A DNA stretch of 34,203 nt, taken from JAFASC01 sp036265935. GTDB taxonomy: Bacteria; Pseudomonadota; Alphaproteobacteria; Rhizobiales; Beijerinckiaceae. The translations under genes were made by a program, and so were the position numbers. Of the stretch, positions 22,046-30,674 are shown in pieces (position 1 is the first letter of the stretch; each line of letters starts with the position of its first letter). The notes under the pieces were generated by a model that ran no database searches, had not been told where the DNA came from, and saw only the letters and a list, made by a program, of their open reading frames with translations. The stretch is taken from positions 1 through 34,203 of the forward strand of contig DATAOB010000028.1 of assembly GCA_036265935.1 (NCBI GenBank). Reading direction: 5' to 3'.

Positions 22046-23506
22046 TTAGCGCTTCACTTCCCAGGTGGTCGTGCCGTCTTTGTTGTCCTTGAGCGCAATG
22101 CCCATGGCGGCGAGCTCGTCACGGATGCGGTCGGACTCTTTCCAGTTTTTTGCCGCGCGGGCGGCAAGGCGAGTATCTATCAAAGTCCGCACGTTCTTCT
22201 GTTCCTGCGGACCGAGTTGATCAGGCGAGCCGAGAGCGAGATCAAACAACTGCTTTGCTCTTTCAGAAGAAAATAAGCCGAGCAGCTCCAAATCAGACAA
22301 GAATTCTGTTGCGTCGTCCTCCGCAAATTTTCTTTCGCTTGCCTCGTAGGCCGCTAACGACCGGCTCACGATCGACAGTCCATTGATGATGCTTGCGGTG
22401 TTTAGATCATCGGACAGTTCATGCGAGTCCTGTTTACGGGGCCGGCCGGTATCCAGCTGAATAATCCGGTCAATGTCGCCAGCAAAGACATCATGGATGC
22501 TGCGTAACCACTTGAAATAACCCTGCTCGCTCTCCTCCAATCCCTGCACCGTAAAGTCGATAGGCTGGCGATAATGCGTGCGCAACAGCGCGAGCCGCAG
22601 CACTTCGCCGGGCCACGAGCGCCCTCCGAATTTATCGGTGTGCAGCAATTCGTGAATCGTCACGAAATTGCCCAGCGATTTCGACATTTTCTCGCCTTCG
22701 ACCTGTAGATGGCCGTTATGCATCCAATAATTCGCCATCACGTCATGGCCGAAGGCCGAGCATGTCTGCGCGATCTCGTTCTCATGATGGGGAAAGACGA
22801 GGTCGATGCCGCCGCCATGGATGTCGAAGATTTCACCGAGATGCTTCCAGCTCATCGCCGAGCATTCGAGATGCCAGCCGGGACGCCCCCGCCCCCACGG
22901 CGAATCCCAGGCAGGCTCGCCCGGCGCCGACGGTTTCCACAAAACGAAATCCGTCGGATGGCGTTTGTACGGCGCGACCTCGACGCGCGCGCCGGCGATC
23001 ATCTCGTCGAGCGGACGCCGCGACAATTTGCCGTAATCGGCATCGGACGGCACGTCGAAAAGCACGTGGCCTTCCGCAGCATAGGCATGCCCGCGCGCGA
23101 TCAGCTTGCCGATTATCTCCAGCATCGGGGCGATGTGATCGGTCGCGCGCGGCTCGATGTCAGGCTCGAGGCAGCCCAGCGCTTTCGCATCAGCATGAAA
23201 GACCCCGATCATCTCGTCGGTCAGCGCGCGAATATCGACGCCGAGCTCGGCGGCGCGCGCATTTATCTTGTCGTCGACGTCGGTGATGTTGCGGACGTAA
23301 GTGACGTTGTCCGGCCCGTAGAGATGCCGCAAAAGCCGGAACAGCACGTCGAAAACGACGAGCATGCGGCCGTTGCCGATATGCAGGTGATCGTAGACGG
23401 TCGGGCCGCAGGCATAGACGCGCACGTTTGACGCATCGATCGGAGCGAACCGCTCTTTCCTGCGCGTCAGCGTGTTGTAGAGCGTGAGCTCCGGCGAAGA
23501 TGACAT
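22046..23506 (-). CDS. cysS: Cysteinyl-tRNA synthetase
   Basis: 486 residues, class I synthetase. Zinc ligand Cys33 in YACGPTVYD, the HIGN signature at 42-45, the Cys-specific GWHLECSAM and HPHHENE-like FPHHENEIAQ zinc motifs, and KMSKS in EKMSKSLGN. It charges tRNA-Cys. The C-terminal anticodon region shows an insert, consistent with the family. The frame is intact. It stands alone, convergent with mntH. Confidence 0.97.
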   Translation of the reverse strand: MSSSPELTLYNTLTRRKERFAPIDASNVRVYACGPTVYDHLHIGNGRMLVVFDVLFRLLRHLYGPDNVTYVRNITDVDDKINARAAELGVDIRALTDEMIGVFHADAKALGCLEPDIEPRATDHIAPMLEIIGKLIARGHAYAAEGHVLFDVPSDADYGKLSRRPLDEMIAGARVEVAPYKRHPTDFVLWKPSAPGEPAWDSPWGRGRPGWHLECSAMSWKHLGEIFDIHGGGIDLVFPHHENEIAQTCSAFGHDVMANYWMHNGHLQVEGEKMSKSLGNFVTIHELLHTDKFGGRSWPGEVLRLALLRTHYRQPIDFTVQGLEESEQGYFKWLRSIHDVFAGDIDRIIQLDTGRPRKQDSHELSDDLNTASIINGLSIVSRSLAAYEASERKFAEDDATEFLSDLELLGLFSSERAKQLFDLALGSPDQLGPQEQKNVRTLIDTRLAARAAKNWKESDRIRDELAAMGIALKDNKDGTTTWEVKR

Positions 23507-23617
23507 GATTCCCCTTGCGCCGGCCGGCCGGAGAATCCTTCTTGCATCTTCAAGGAATCGACGGTCCGCGCCGGCTTGAAACTAGCCGATCTTTCTTACC
23601 GTCGGACAATAATGAGC

Positions 23618-23654
23618 GGCGCGCGCCATGCCGCGATATGCGGGGACGCGCGCC
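23618..23654. repeat. Nested GC hairpin downstream of the small secreted peptide gene
   Basis: Outer arms GGCGCGCG/CGCGCGCC (8 bp, 23618-23625 with 23647-23654) enclose an inner CCGC/GCGG stem. It lies 35 bases past the stop of the minus-strand gene at 23689-23838. No T-run follows, so it is at most a weak or Rho-assisted terminator structure. Confidence 0.35.
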
Positions 23655-23688
23655 GCCTCGTCAAGCCGCTGTTGCGGCCGTCACTACG

Positions 23689-23838
23689 TTAGCGGGTATA
23701 GCGGGTCTGATACTGACCATAGCCGCTGTTTGCGCTGTTGATGCCGCCGTAGGCGTCCTGCGCGAAGGCCGCAAAGCTGGTCGACAGCAGGCCGAGGCCG
23801 AGGAAGGTGGCGAGCGCCAGTGCGAGAGAGCGTTTCAT
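23689..23838 (-). CDS. Small secreted peptide, function unknown
   Basis: 49 residues: a textbook signal peptide (MKRSLALALATFLGLGLLSTSFAAFA-Q) and a mature part of about 22 residues, rich in Gly, Tyr, Asn and Ser (DAYGGINSANSGYGQYQTRYTR). AAGGAGAC lies seven bases before the ATG, which strongly supports translation. Similar short signal-plus-GY peptides are scattered in rhizobial genomes, without known function. It is on the same strand as cysS, 182 bases upstream of it. Confidence 0.75.
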   Translation of the reverse strand: MKRSLALALATFLGLGLLSTSFAAFAQDAYGGINSANSGYGQYQTRYTR

Positions 23839-24013
23839 GATCCGTCTCCTTTTCGTGTTTAAGGGATCGCGGTGGCAGATGGGTCTATTGCATTGCGGGA
23901 GAAGCTTCGCACGTGCGAAGCACGTATGCGCTGGGCGCGGATCCGCATATTGTCGCGGGGCCGGTGAGAGGGGCGGGCGGCCAAAAGGCAAACTCCCGCT
24001 ATGTATGATTCGC

Positions 24014-25078
24014 ATGACCAACCCTGAAACAGAGATACGCGACGCCTTTCGGCTGCAGGCGGAATGGTGCGACAAGCTCGGCTCGCCCTTCACCGCCCTT
24101 CTCTGCCGCAAACTGGCGGATCGGCTCGACGAGACGAGTGCGTTTGGTCACCGTGCGTTGTCGTGGCCGCTGAAGACGCTGCGCGCCGATCTTCTAGCGC
24201 TGCGCTGCTGCGGCGCGCTGCATTATCACGTGCGCTGCAAGCCGCGCTCGAAGCTCGCCAAGGTTTATCCGCCCAATCCGACGCCGGATGCGGATCGGCT
24301 GTGGAACGCGGTCCGCGCGACGATCACAGAGCGCGACAAAGCGCTGACGCGCTTTATCGACACGCCGCCGCAGACCAACGAGGTCTCCCGCGCCGGCGTG
24401 CTCCTCGGCGGCCTGCTGCGCGTTGCCGCACGCTGGACTCTGCCGTTGTCGCTGATCGAGATCGGCGCCAGCGCCGGGCTCAACCTAAACTTCTACCGCT
24501 TCTTCTACGACCTGGGGAGGGCCGCAATTGGGGCGATCCGCACTCCGCGGTGCGTGTCGAAAGCGAGTGGCGCGGTGGCATTCCGCCGCTCGACGCGCCG
24601 CTGCAAATCGCCGCCCGGCTCGGCAACGATCAGAACCCGCTGAGCGCAACACGCACCGACGACCGGCGCCGGCTCCTCGCTTATATCTGGCCGGATCAAT
24701 TCGACCGGCTGGAGCGCCTCGAGGCGGCGCTTGATGTTGCCGCGAAACACCCGGTCGAGATCGTGCCGGGGGATGCGGCGGAATTCCTCGCCGCGTGTCT
24801 TGCCCGCAAGTCGCATGACGGAGTCGCGCGCGTCGTGTTCCACACGATCGTGCTGCAATACGCCTCGAAGGAGACGCGCGCCGCCATCAAGGAGACGCTC
24901 GCCCGCGGCCGGCGCGCGTGCGACTGAGGATGCGCCGCTGGCGCGCTTCTCGATGGAGCACGAGAAGCCCGATGCGCCGGCGACCGTCCGCCTCACGCTG
25001 TGGCCGGGCGGCGAGGAGCGCATCGTCGGGCACTCGGATTCGCACGGCACCTGGGTCGAGTGGCTGCAGGCGACTTAA
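24014..25078 (+). pseudogene. DUF2332 protein with two opposite 1-base frameshifts
   Basis: From MTNPETEIRDAFRLQAEWCDKLGSPFTALLC the frame runs to NLNFYRFFYDLG (the Gly-rich segment EIGASAGLNLN resembles a methyltransferase nucleotide loop). At about 24518 one base is missing, and another frame continues EGRNWGDPHSAVRVESEWRGGIPPLDAPLQIAARLG down to ETLARGRRACD and a TGA near 24927. An extra G near 24907 puts the true continuation (ATEDAPLARFSMEHEKP, then GHSDSHGTWVEW) in the first frame, ending at 25078. Joined length about 354 residues, as usual for DUF2332. An alternative start lies at 24005. Confidence 0.8.
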
Positions 25079-25157
25079 CAAACCCTGAAACATTAATCGG
25101 ATTTTCACGGGTCTCGCCGAAGCTGGCGCTTCGCCTGACATTACCCGCGAGCCTCCG

Positions 25158-25493
25158 ATGGGACATGCCGTTCCGAAATTTCGCCTCATCGCACGGAAGG
25201 GGTTGCCGCTCGTTGCACTTTGCGCCCTGGCCGCGGCTTTGAGCCGGGTCCCGGTTCGGGCGGAGACCACGACGACCTTCGTCATTCCCGGCAACGACGG
25301 CTACGGGCTCGGCGAATGCATCACCTCCGGCAAGCCCTGCGGCCGCATCGTCGCCGACGCCTGGTGCGAGGCGCACGGCCAGGGACCGGCCCGCGCCTTC
25401 GGACGCGCCGAGGACATCAGCGCCTCGATCGGAAGCGCGTCGATCGAGGATACGGCCGCGCCGGGCTCGATCATCGTCTCTTGCGGGCAATAG
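25158..25493 (+). CDS. Small exported protein of unknown function
   Basis: 111 residues: basic N terminus, hydrophobic stretch (LPLVALCALAAALS) and a signal cleavage near PVRA-E. The mature part (TTTFVIPGNDGYGLGECITSGKPCGRIVADAWCEAHG, ending IIVSCGQ) contains four Cys that could form two disulfides, and is conserved in Bradyrhizobium-like genomes as a hypothetical protein. Convergent with creA; the stops are separated by three bases. Confidence 0.75.
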   Translation: MGHAVPKFRLIARKGLPLVALCALAAALSRVPVRAETTTTFVIPGNDGYGLGECITSGKPCGRIVADAWCEAHGQGPARAFGRAEDISASIGSASIEDTAAPGSIIVSCGQ

Positions 25494-25496
25494 GTT

Positions 25497-26018
25497 CTAG
25501 CCCTTCAGGTAATCGCCGCATTTCGGCGCGTCGCCCGATGCGCCCCACGGCATGATCGGCACGGTCGACGTCGAGTTCTTCGGCGAGCCTTCGATGAGCT
25601 TGTCGCTGTAGACCATATAGACGAGCACGTTGCGCTTGGCATCGCAGCCGCGCACGATCTGCATCTTCTTGAAGATGAGCGAGCGGCGCTCGCGGAAGAC
25701 GACGTCACCCTGCTCGAATTTCTCCTTGAAATTGATTGGACCGTATTGCCGGCAGGCAAGCGAAATGTCCGAAACTTCCTCGGCGACGCCGAACATGCCG
25801 GCGACGCCGCCCCTCTCCGGCACGGTGTAATGGCAGGCGACGCCCTCGACGACTGAATCGTCAATGCCGTAGGTCGCGAGCTTGTCGTTCGGCGTCAGCA
25901 GCTTGAAGACGGTGGATTTCTTGAAGATGAGATCCGGGCCACCGTCGTCGGCGGCTAAGGCTGCAGTCGCCCCGACTGCGATAGCGACTGCAGCAGCAAC
26001 AATCGAGAGCGGGCGCAT
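25497..26018 (-). CDS. creA: CreA family protein
   Basis: 173 residues. Signal peptide (MRPLSIVAAAVAIAVGATAALA-A), then the CreA pattern: DDSVVEGVACHYTVPERGGVAG, DISLACRQYGPI, RERRSLIFKKMQIVRGCDAKRNVLVYMVYSDKLIEGSPKNS. AGGAGA precedes the ATG. Periplasmic, with conserved Cys residues; the molecular role is unknown. It lies just downstream of the hicBA remnant on the same strand. Confidence 0.93.
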   Translation of the reverse strand: MRPLSIVAAAVAIAVGATAALAADDGGPDLIFKKSTVFKLLTPNDKLATYGIDDSVVEGVACHYTVPERGGVAGMFGVAEEVSDISLACRQYGPINFKEKFEQGDVVFRERRSLIFKKMQIVRGCDAKRNVLVYMVYSDKLIEGSPKNSTSTVPIMPWGASGDAPKCGDYLKG

Positions 26019-26079
26019 CGGAGTCTCCTGTGGCGCGGCTCATATGGGGAGTACGAACGGGGATGAAAGGCGAAAGGCT

Positions 26080-26292
26080 ATTTTCGAACAACCGCTTCGG
26101 CAATCCGGATTGGCGGATCATCGACTGCAAGGTACCAGGCCTGATTTCTTCGTTCAGTTATGCGCGGCTACGACAACAGAACGGACCTCTCCGCCCTGCT
26201 CGCGCCGGTAAATCGCGTGGCTTGTCCCGCTCTGGCGGTGTAACGAAAACCCATTCTTCACAATGATTTCGATGAATTCGCCGAACGTACAT
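26080..26292 (-). pseudogene. hicA: HicA-type toxin remnant
   Basis: The core FGEFIEIIVKNGFSLHRQSGTSHAIYRRE, then VRSVVVAAHN, is the HicA double-stranded-RNA-binding-like fold with the catalytic His in the GTSHAIY motif. It then meets a TGA at about 26157. One missing base would continue into NEEIRPGTLQSMIRQSGLPKRLFEN, the expected C terminus. The start is also out of frame: the ATG at 26292 begins a different frame, with an extra T after it. After RLFEN the frame runs on without its normal stop. The toxin gene is therefore dead as read. It lies directly behind the hicB gene. Confidence 0.7.
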
Positions 26293-26293
26293 T

Positions 26294-26626
26294 TCAGGCG
26301 GGGAACGGCATGACGAAGCCGGCTTCGGAATAGCCGTCGGAGCGCCGCCGGCTGAACACGAGATGCAGAAAGAAACTGGAGACGTAACGCAGCCAAACAC
26401 GGGACGGCGCGCGGCGATGCAACAGTTTGTGTCGCAGCTTCGGATCGCGCTCATCCCTGGCCGACTGCACGAACAACGCGATAGCCTCACGCAGCGAGCG
26501 TTGGACCTCTTCTTCCGAGCTTCCCTGGAAGGCAATGTCGAAGGTGAGGCAGATCGCCTCCCACTCGCCCGGCCGCCCCTTAGCGAAACAGACGAGGGGC
26601 CCGATGCCCAAGTCTCCGCTCTCCAT
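26294..26626 (-). CDS. hicB: HicB-type antitoxin
   Basis: 110 residues from the ATG at 26626 (GGAG five bases upstream; a further in-frame ATG lies at 26644). The HicB fold is seen in GRPGEWEAICLTFDIAFQGSSEEEVQRSLREAIALFVQSA. The tail (LLHRRAPSRVWLRYVSSFFLHLVFSRR, ending GFVMPFPA) is that of a long rhizobial HicB subgroup and lacks a clear DNA-binding ribbon-helix-helix. It would neutralise HicA. The antitoxin is intact while the toxin gene next to it is frameshifted, a common route of toxin-antitoxin decay. Confidence 0.75.
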   Translation of the reverse strand: MESGDLGIGPLVCFAKGRPGEWEAICLTFDIAFQGSSEEEVQRSLREAIALFVQSARDERDPKLRHKLLHRRAPSRVWLRYVSSFFLHLVFSRRRSDGYSEAGFVMPFPA

Positions 26627-26870
26627 CGCCGCTCCAAGCATCAAGTCCAGCTAATATCTCGATAAACAGGCGTTTTTCAACGGGCAGCGGCGCAGGAGTC
26701 CCCTGCGCCCTGCCGGCCACACCCCTCTCGCCTTATTGCCGGCGTAGAGGCGCGGGACAGTCGACCGGCCGGCGAATTGAATGATATTTCATCATTCAGG
26801 GGCGAGCATCGGATCAGCGCATGATTCGGTAACCATAGGCGCGGGCGTGAAGTCCGCTCGCAGAGGGTCA

Positions 26871-27986
26871 ATGGGTTCTTCCTCCCACACTCGCGCGCTG
26901 GCGTGGGCGCTGGTCGCGGCTGGATTGGCCTACGGCGCCGGGGCGCAGGCGCAATCCCTCGATTGCAATCGCCTGCAGGGGCAGATCGCGCAGGCGAGCG
27001 CGGCCGACCCCGCGACGGCCCGGTTCGCTGCGGCGGCGCAGAAACAGCGTTCCGAGCTCGATCGCACCGTCGCCTACGCCCACTCGATCGGCTGCGACCG
27101 CTCAGGCTTCGTCTTCTTCGGCCCGCAGCCGCCGGCGCAATGCCCTGCCATCAACGCGCAAATCCAGCGCATGCGCGCCAATCTCGATCAGGTGCAGGGC
27201 CAGATGCGCGGCGGCGCGGCGCAAACCTTGGTCGCGCAATACAATGCCTATTGCCGCGGGGGGGCGCAGGTCGCGCGAAGCGAGCCGCGCGGTTTCTTCG
27301 AGACGCTGTTCGGCGGCAATCCCAATTCGCAGCAGCCCGACATCATGGTGCCGCCGGAGGACGAGACGCCGCGCGGCGGCTCGATGGCGGTCTGCGTCAA
27401 ATCCTGCGACGGCAGCTTTTTTCCGGTGAGCTATTCCGCCCATCGCGGCAATCTCAACGAGCTTGACAATCTCTGCCACGCGCTCTGCCCGAATGCGGAA
27501 GTCACGCTCTACACGCGCTCTCTGTATCGCGACATGAAGAGCGCCGTCTCGATCAACGGCGAGCCCTATCGCGACACGCAGAATGCTTTCAGGTTCGAGA
27601 AAAGCGTCGACACGTCCTGCTCGTGCAAGGCGCCGGGGCAGACCTGGGTGCAGGCGCTCTCGGACGCGGAGCGGATGCTCGGGGCGCAACGGCGAGGCGA
27701 CATGATTGTGACGCCGGAGCAGGCGGAGGAATTGTCGCGGCCGAAGGAAACGAAACCGCGCGGCGGGAAATCCGATGCGGCGGCGAAAAAGCCAGTTGAA
27801 GACCTGAGCGCGATGGAAGCGAAGGCCGCAGCCCAGGCGCCGACGGCAAGCGCCGAATCCGCCGGCATCTCGCCCGGAACCGTCCGGGGCGGCAAGTCTT
27901 ATGGCATCGGCGAAGGCGAACTGCGCGACGTGGTCGGGCCCGATGGGGTCAAGCGGCAAGTCCGCGTAGTCGGGCCGACGTTTTAG
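26871..27986 (+). CDS. DUF2865 exported protein
   Basis: 371 residues. GAGGG lies before the ATG at 26871; the frame is open further upstream. Signal peptide ending GAQA-Q. A coiled-coil-prone N-terminal part (DCNRLQGQIAQ, then QKQRSELDRTV and CPAINAQIQRMRANLDQVQGQM) is followed by the DUF2865 core: GGSMAVCVKSCDGSFFPVSYSAHR, LCHALCPNAEVTLYTRS and SCSCKAPGQTW, with several Cys likely in disulfides. The tail is Ala/Lys/Pro-rich. Function unknown. The last 38 bases overlap the end of the convergent gltX. Confidence 0.9.
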   Translation: MGSSSHTRALAWALVAAGLAYGAGAQAQSLDCNRLQGQIAQASAADPATARFAAAAQKQRSELDRTVAYAHSIGCDRSGFVFFGPQPPAQCPAINAQIQRMRANLDQVQGQMRGGAAQTLVAQYNAYCRGGAQVARSEPRGFFETLFGGNPNSQQPDIMVPPEDETPRGGSMAVCVKSCDGSFFPVSYSAHRGNLNELDNLCHALCPNAEVTLYTRSLYRDMKSAVSINGEPYRDTQNAFRFEKSVDTSCSCKAPGQTWVQALSDAERMLGAQRRGDMIVTPEQAEELSRPKETKPRGGKSDAAAKKPVEDLSAMEAKAAAQAPTASAESAGISPGTVRGGKSYGIGEGELRDVVGPDGVKRQVRVVGPTF

Positions 27987-29298
27987 CCCGGCCGACCAGC
28001 GGCAAGAGCCGCGCGAGCTCCGGTCCGGTCTCGCGGCCGGTCAAAGCCAACCGCAGCGGATGGAAGAGTGCCCGTCCCTTGCGGCCGGTCGCCTCCGCCA
28101 CACGGCTCGTCCAGATTTTCCAGGTCGTCTCGTCCCACGGGTCCGGCGGCAGGCTCTTGCCTGCGGCGTCCAGCAATGCCTGGTCTTCGACAATGGGCTG
28201 GATCTCGCCCTCAACGACCCGCCACCAGTCCGCCACATCGAGGAGCGTCGCGAGATTGCCGCGCACAGCCAGCCAGAACGGCTCCGCCTTGAAGCCGGTG
28301 ATGTCATACGCGGCAAGCCGGTCGCGCACGGATTCGAAGTCGAGCTTGTGGAGTGTGCGCTGCGACAGGGCCTTCAGCTCGGCCGGGTCGAACCGCGCCG
28401 GCGTGCGTGAAATGTGGGCCAGATCAAAGCCTTCGCTGAGCGCGGCCAATGAGGTGATCGGGTGCACTTCATGCGAGGAGCCGGTCAGCACGGCGAGTGC
28501 TGCGACCGCGAGCGCCTCGATGCCGCTGTCCCGCAAGCTGCCGATCGACAGCGCACCGGTGCGCTTTGATAGCCCCTCGCCGCCGGCCGCAACAAGGAGA
28601 TTGTGGTGGCCGAAGGCCGGCACCGGCCGGTCAGAGAGTGCTTGATAAAGCTGGATTTGCACCGCGGTGTTGGTGACGTGGTCCTCGCCGCGGATCACAT
28701 GGGTGATTGCGAGATCGATGTCGTCGACGACCGACGGCAGCGTGTAGAGATACGTTGCATCCTCCCGCACCAGGACCGGATCGGAGAGCGAGGCGCAATC
28801 GATATGGCTGTCGCCGCGGACGAGGTCGTGCCAGCGCACCGTCTCGTGCTTCAGCTCGAAACGCCAATGCGGCCGCCGGCCCTCCGCTTCGAGCAGTGCC
28901 CAATCCGCGGGGGTCAGCTTTTTGGCGGCGCGATCGTAGATCGGCGGTAGCCCGCGCGCTTGTTGCAGGCGCCGGCGCCTCTCCAGCTCTTCAGCCGTCT
29001 CGTAACAGGGATAGAGGCGGCCGCTCTCCTTCAGCCGCTCGGCGGCCGCGGCGTAGAGCGCCTCGCGCGCCGATTGGCGGACGGTCACGTCGGGCCTGAC
29101 GCCGAGCCATTCGAGATCGACCTCGATCGCTTGCACGAATTCCTCACGCGAGCGCTCGCGATCGGTGTCGTCGAAGCGCAACACGAAGCCGCCCCCCTGC
29201 GAGCGCGCGAAAACGTAGTTGAGCAATGCCGTCCGGGCATTGCCTATGTGAATGCGCCCGGTCGGCGAGGGTGCGAAGCGGACGAGAGGGGGAGCCAT
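27949..29298 (-). CDS. gltX: Glutamyl-tRNA synthetase, shorter (GltX2-like) form
   Basis: 449 residues from the ATG of MAPPLVRFAPSPTGR; the frame is open upstream, but this is the conserved start. HIGN at 17-20; KLSKR-type signature in GEGLSKRTGALS; Glu-specific segments FDDTDRERSREEF, ITHVIRGEDHVTNTAVQ and CYETAEELERRR are present. It charges tRNA-Glu (or a tRNA-Glu/Gln subset, as Alphaproteobacteria commonly carry two GltX copies and a GatCAB pathway). The zinc-ribbon Cys cluster of longer GluRS is absent. Its 3' end overlaps the DUF2865 gene by 38 bases. Confidence 0.93.
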   Translation of the reverse strand: MAPPLVRFAPSPTGRIHIGNARTALLNYVFARSQGGGFVLRFDDTDRERSREEFVQAIEVDLEWLGVRPDVTVRQSAREALYAAAAERLKESGRLYPCYETAEELERRRRLQQARGLPPIYDRAAKKLTPADWALLEAEGRRPHWRFELKHETVRWHDLVRGDSHIDCASLSDPVLVREDATYLYTLPSVVDDIDLAITHVIRGEDHVTNTAVQIQLYQALSDRPVPAFGHHNLLVAAGGEGLSKRTGALSIGSLRDSGIEALAVAALAVLTGSSHEVHPITSLAALSEGFDLAHISRTPARFDPAELKALSQRTLHKLDFESVRDRLAAYDITGFKAEPFWLAVRGNLATLLDVADWWRVVEGEIQPIVEDQALLDAAGKSLPPDPWDETTWKIWTSRVAEATGRKGRALFHPLRLALTGRETGPELARLLPLVGRAKTSARLRGLAA

Positions 29299-29325
29299 AA
29301 TGTCGGGGCGGAACCAGATTGCGAG

Positions 29326-29341
29326 GGCGGACATATCCGCC
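29326..29341. repeat. 16-bp inverted repeat in the gltX leader
   Basis: GGCGGA-cata-TCCGCC, perfect 6-bp arms, 28 bases upstream of the gltX start in the divergent region with the glycosyltransferase. It could be an operator or an RNA hairpin in the leader. Confidence 0.3.
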
Positions 29342-29441
29342 GGGGCAGCCCCTGTGGCAAGCCACGCCGGACGTGTTAAGCACGCCGTATTTGCTGCTTT
29401 ATTGGATGGATCGCCCTGATGCGGATTGGCCAAGGCACCCG

Positions 29442-30575
29442 ATGATCTTTTTTGCTTTTCTTGGCTTTGTCGGAGTCGTTCTTTTCACTCTGCAATTGGC
29501 AAGCATCTTGGCCGCGACGTGGCGCTGCAAGCCGCGCACGCGCGACCTTCCTGACCCTCACCCGGCGCCCGCGGTCAGCATCGTGCGACCCCTCAGCGGA
29601 GTCGAAACATTCAGTGAAGACACGCTGGGCTCGACGTTCGAGCTCGATTATCCGGATTACGAGATCGTCTTTTGCGTCCAGCGCGTCAACGATCCCGTCG
29701 TGCCGCTCGCCGAACGGCTGATCGCACAGCACCCGCGCGTCCCTGCCCGGCTCCTCATCGGTGAGGATCCGATCAGCGCCAATCCCAAGCTCAACAACTG
29801 CGTGAAAGGCTGGAATGCGGCGCGGCACGATTGGATCGTCCTCACCGACGCGAATGTCCTGCTGCCGAAAGACTATATCCAGACGCTGCTAAAGGCATGG
29901 GACCGAGAGACCGGGATGGTCATTTCGATGCCGATCGGCTCCCGCCCGCAGGGTTTTTGGGCGGAGGTCGAATGCGCGATCCTCAACAATTTCGAAGCGC
30001 GCTGGATGTTCGCCGGCGAACTCCTCGGCATCGGCTTTGCCCAGGGCAAGAACATGCTGTGGCGCCGCGAAATCCTTGAGAAGGCCGGCGGCATCGCTGC
30101 ACTCGCAGCCGATCTCGCCGAAGACGCGGCGGGCGGCAAGATTGTCAACGCTGCCGGCCTGAAGATTCGTTTTGTCGACATGCCGTTCGAGCAGCCGCTC
30201 GGGCCGCGTAAGGCGTTGGATATCTGGTCGCGCCAGGTGCGATGGGCGCGGCTGCGGCGTGTCACCTTCCCCGGTTATTTCGCGCCGGAGCCGATCGCCG
30301 GCGCCTTCGTGCCGTTTCTTCTCATCGGCATTTACGGATTCGCGTATGGCTTGAATCCGATTCCATTCGTCGGCGCCTTTGCCGTGATTATGTACGCTGC
30401 GGAAATGCTGCTCGCGTGGCACGCCGGATGGTTTTTAAATTGGGCGAGCCCGATCGCTTATCTGGTCCGCGACCTTGCCTTCCCCGGGATGTGGCTTACG
30501 GCGCTGCTCTTCGATGACTTCACTTGGCACGGCAAGTCGATGAGCGTGAAGGAGCCGGTGCCGGGGTCGAGCTGA
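29442..30575 (+). CDS. Family 21 glycosyltransferase (ceramide glucosyltransferase / HpnI-like)
   Basis: 377 residues from the ATG of MIFFAFLGF, with AAGG seven bases upstream; an earlier ATG at 29406 is possible. N-terminal membrane helix, then a GT-A catalytic domain: VSIVRPLSGVE, NPKLNN, the Asp motif VLTDANVLLP, EDAAGG, and the product-site RQVRW (264-268), as in GT21 enzymes. Three C-terminal membrane helices follow. It transfers a sugar from a nucleotide donor to a lipid, either a ceramide-type or hopanoid-type acceptor; no hpnJ/hpnK or sphingolipid gene is next to it to decide. Divergent from gltX. Confidence 0.85.
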   Translation: MIFFAFLGFVGVVLFTLQLASILAATWRCKPRTRDLPDPHPAPAVSIVRPLSGVETFSEDTLGSTFELDYPDYEIVFCVQRVNDPVVPLAERLIAQHPRVPARLLIGEDPISANPKLNNCVKGWNAARHDWIVLTDANVLLPKDYIQTLLKAWDRETGMVISMPIGSRPQGFWAEVECAILNNFEARWMFAGELLGIGFAQGKNMLWRREILEKAGGIAALAADLAEDAAGGKIVNAAGLKIRFVDMPFEQPLGPRKALDIWSRQVRWARLRRVTFPGYFAPEPIAGAFVPFLLIGIYGFAYGLNPIPFVGAFAVIMYAAEMLLAWHAGWFLNWASPIAYLVRDLAFPGMWLTALLFDDFTWHGKSMSVKEPVPGSS

Positions 30576-30674
30576 GCGCGGCGGCGCCTCCTAGCATCTG
30601 GACCAAGTGGATCAGTTCGGCGCATCATGAGCACAACGGACGCGGCGGTGGTCCGCAGTTCAGGGAGGATGCTC

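Noticed and set aside
26300..26330. GGGGAACGG as a fourth ECF promoter
   Set aside because: It lies inside hicB, lacks the CATCCAA block and has no start codon at the right distance.
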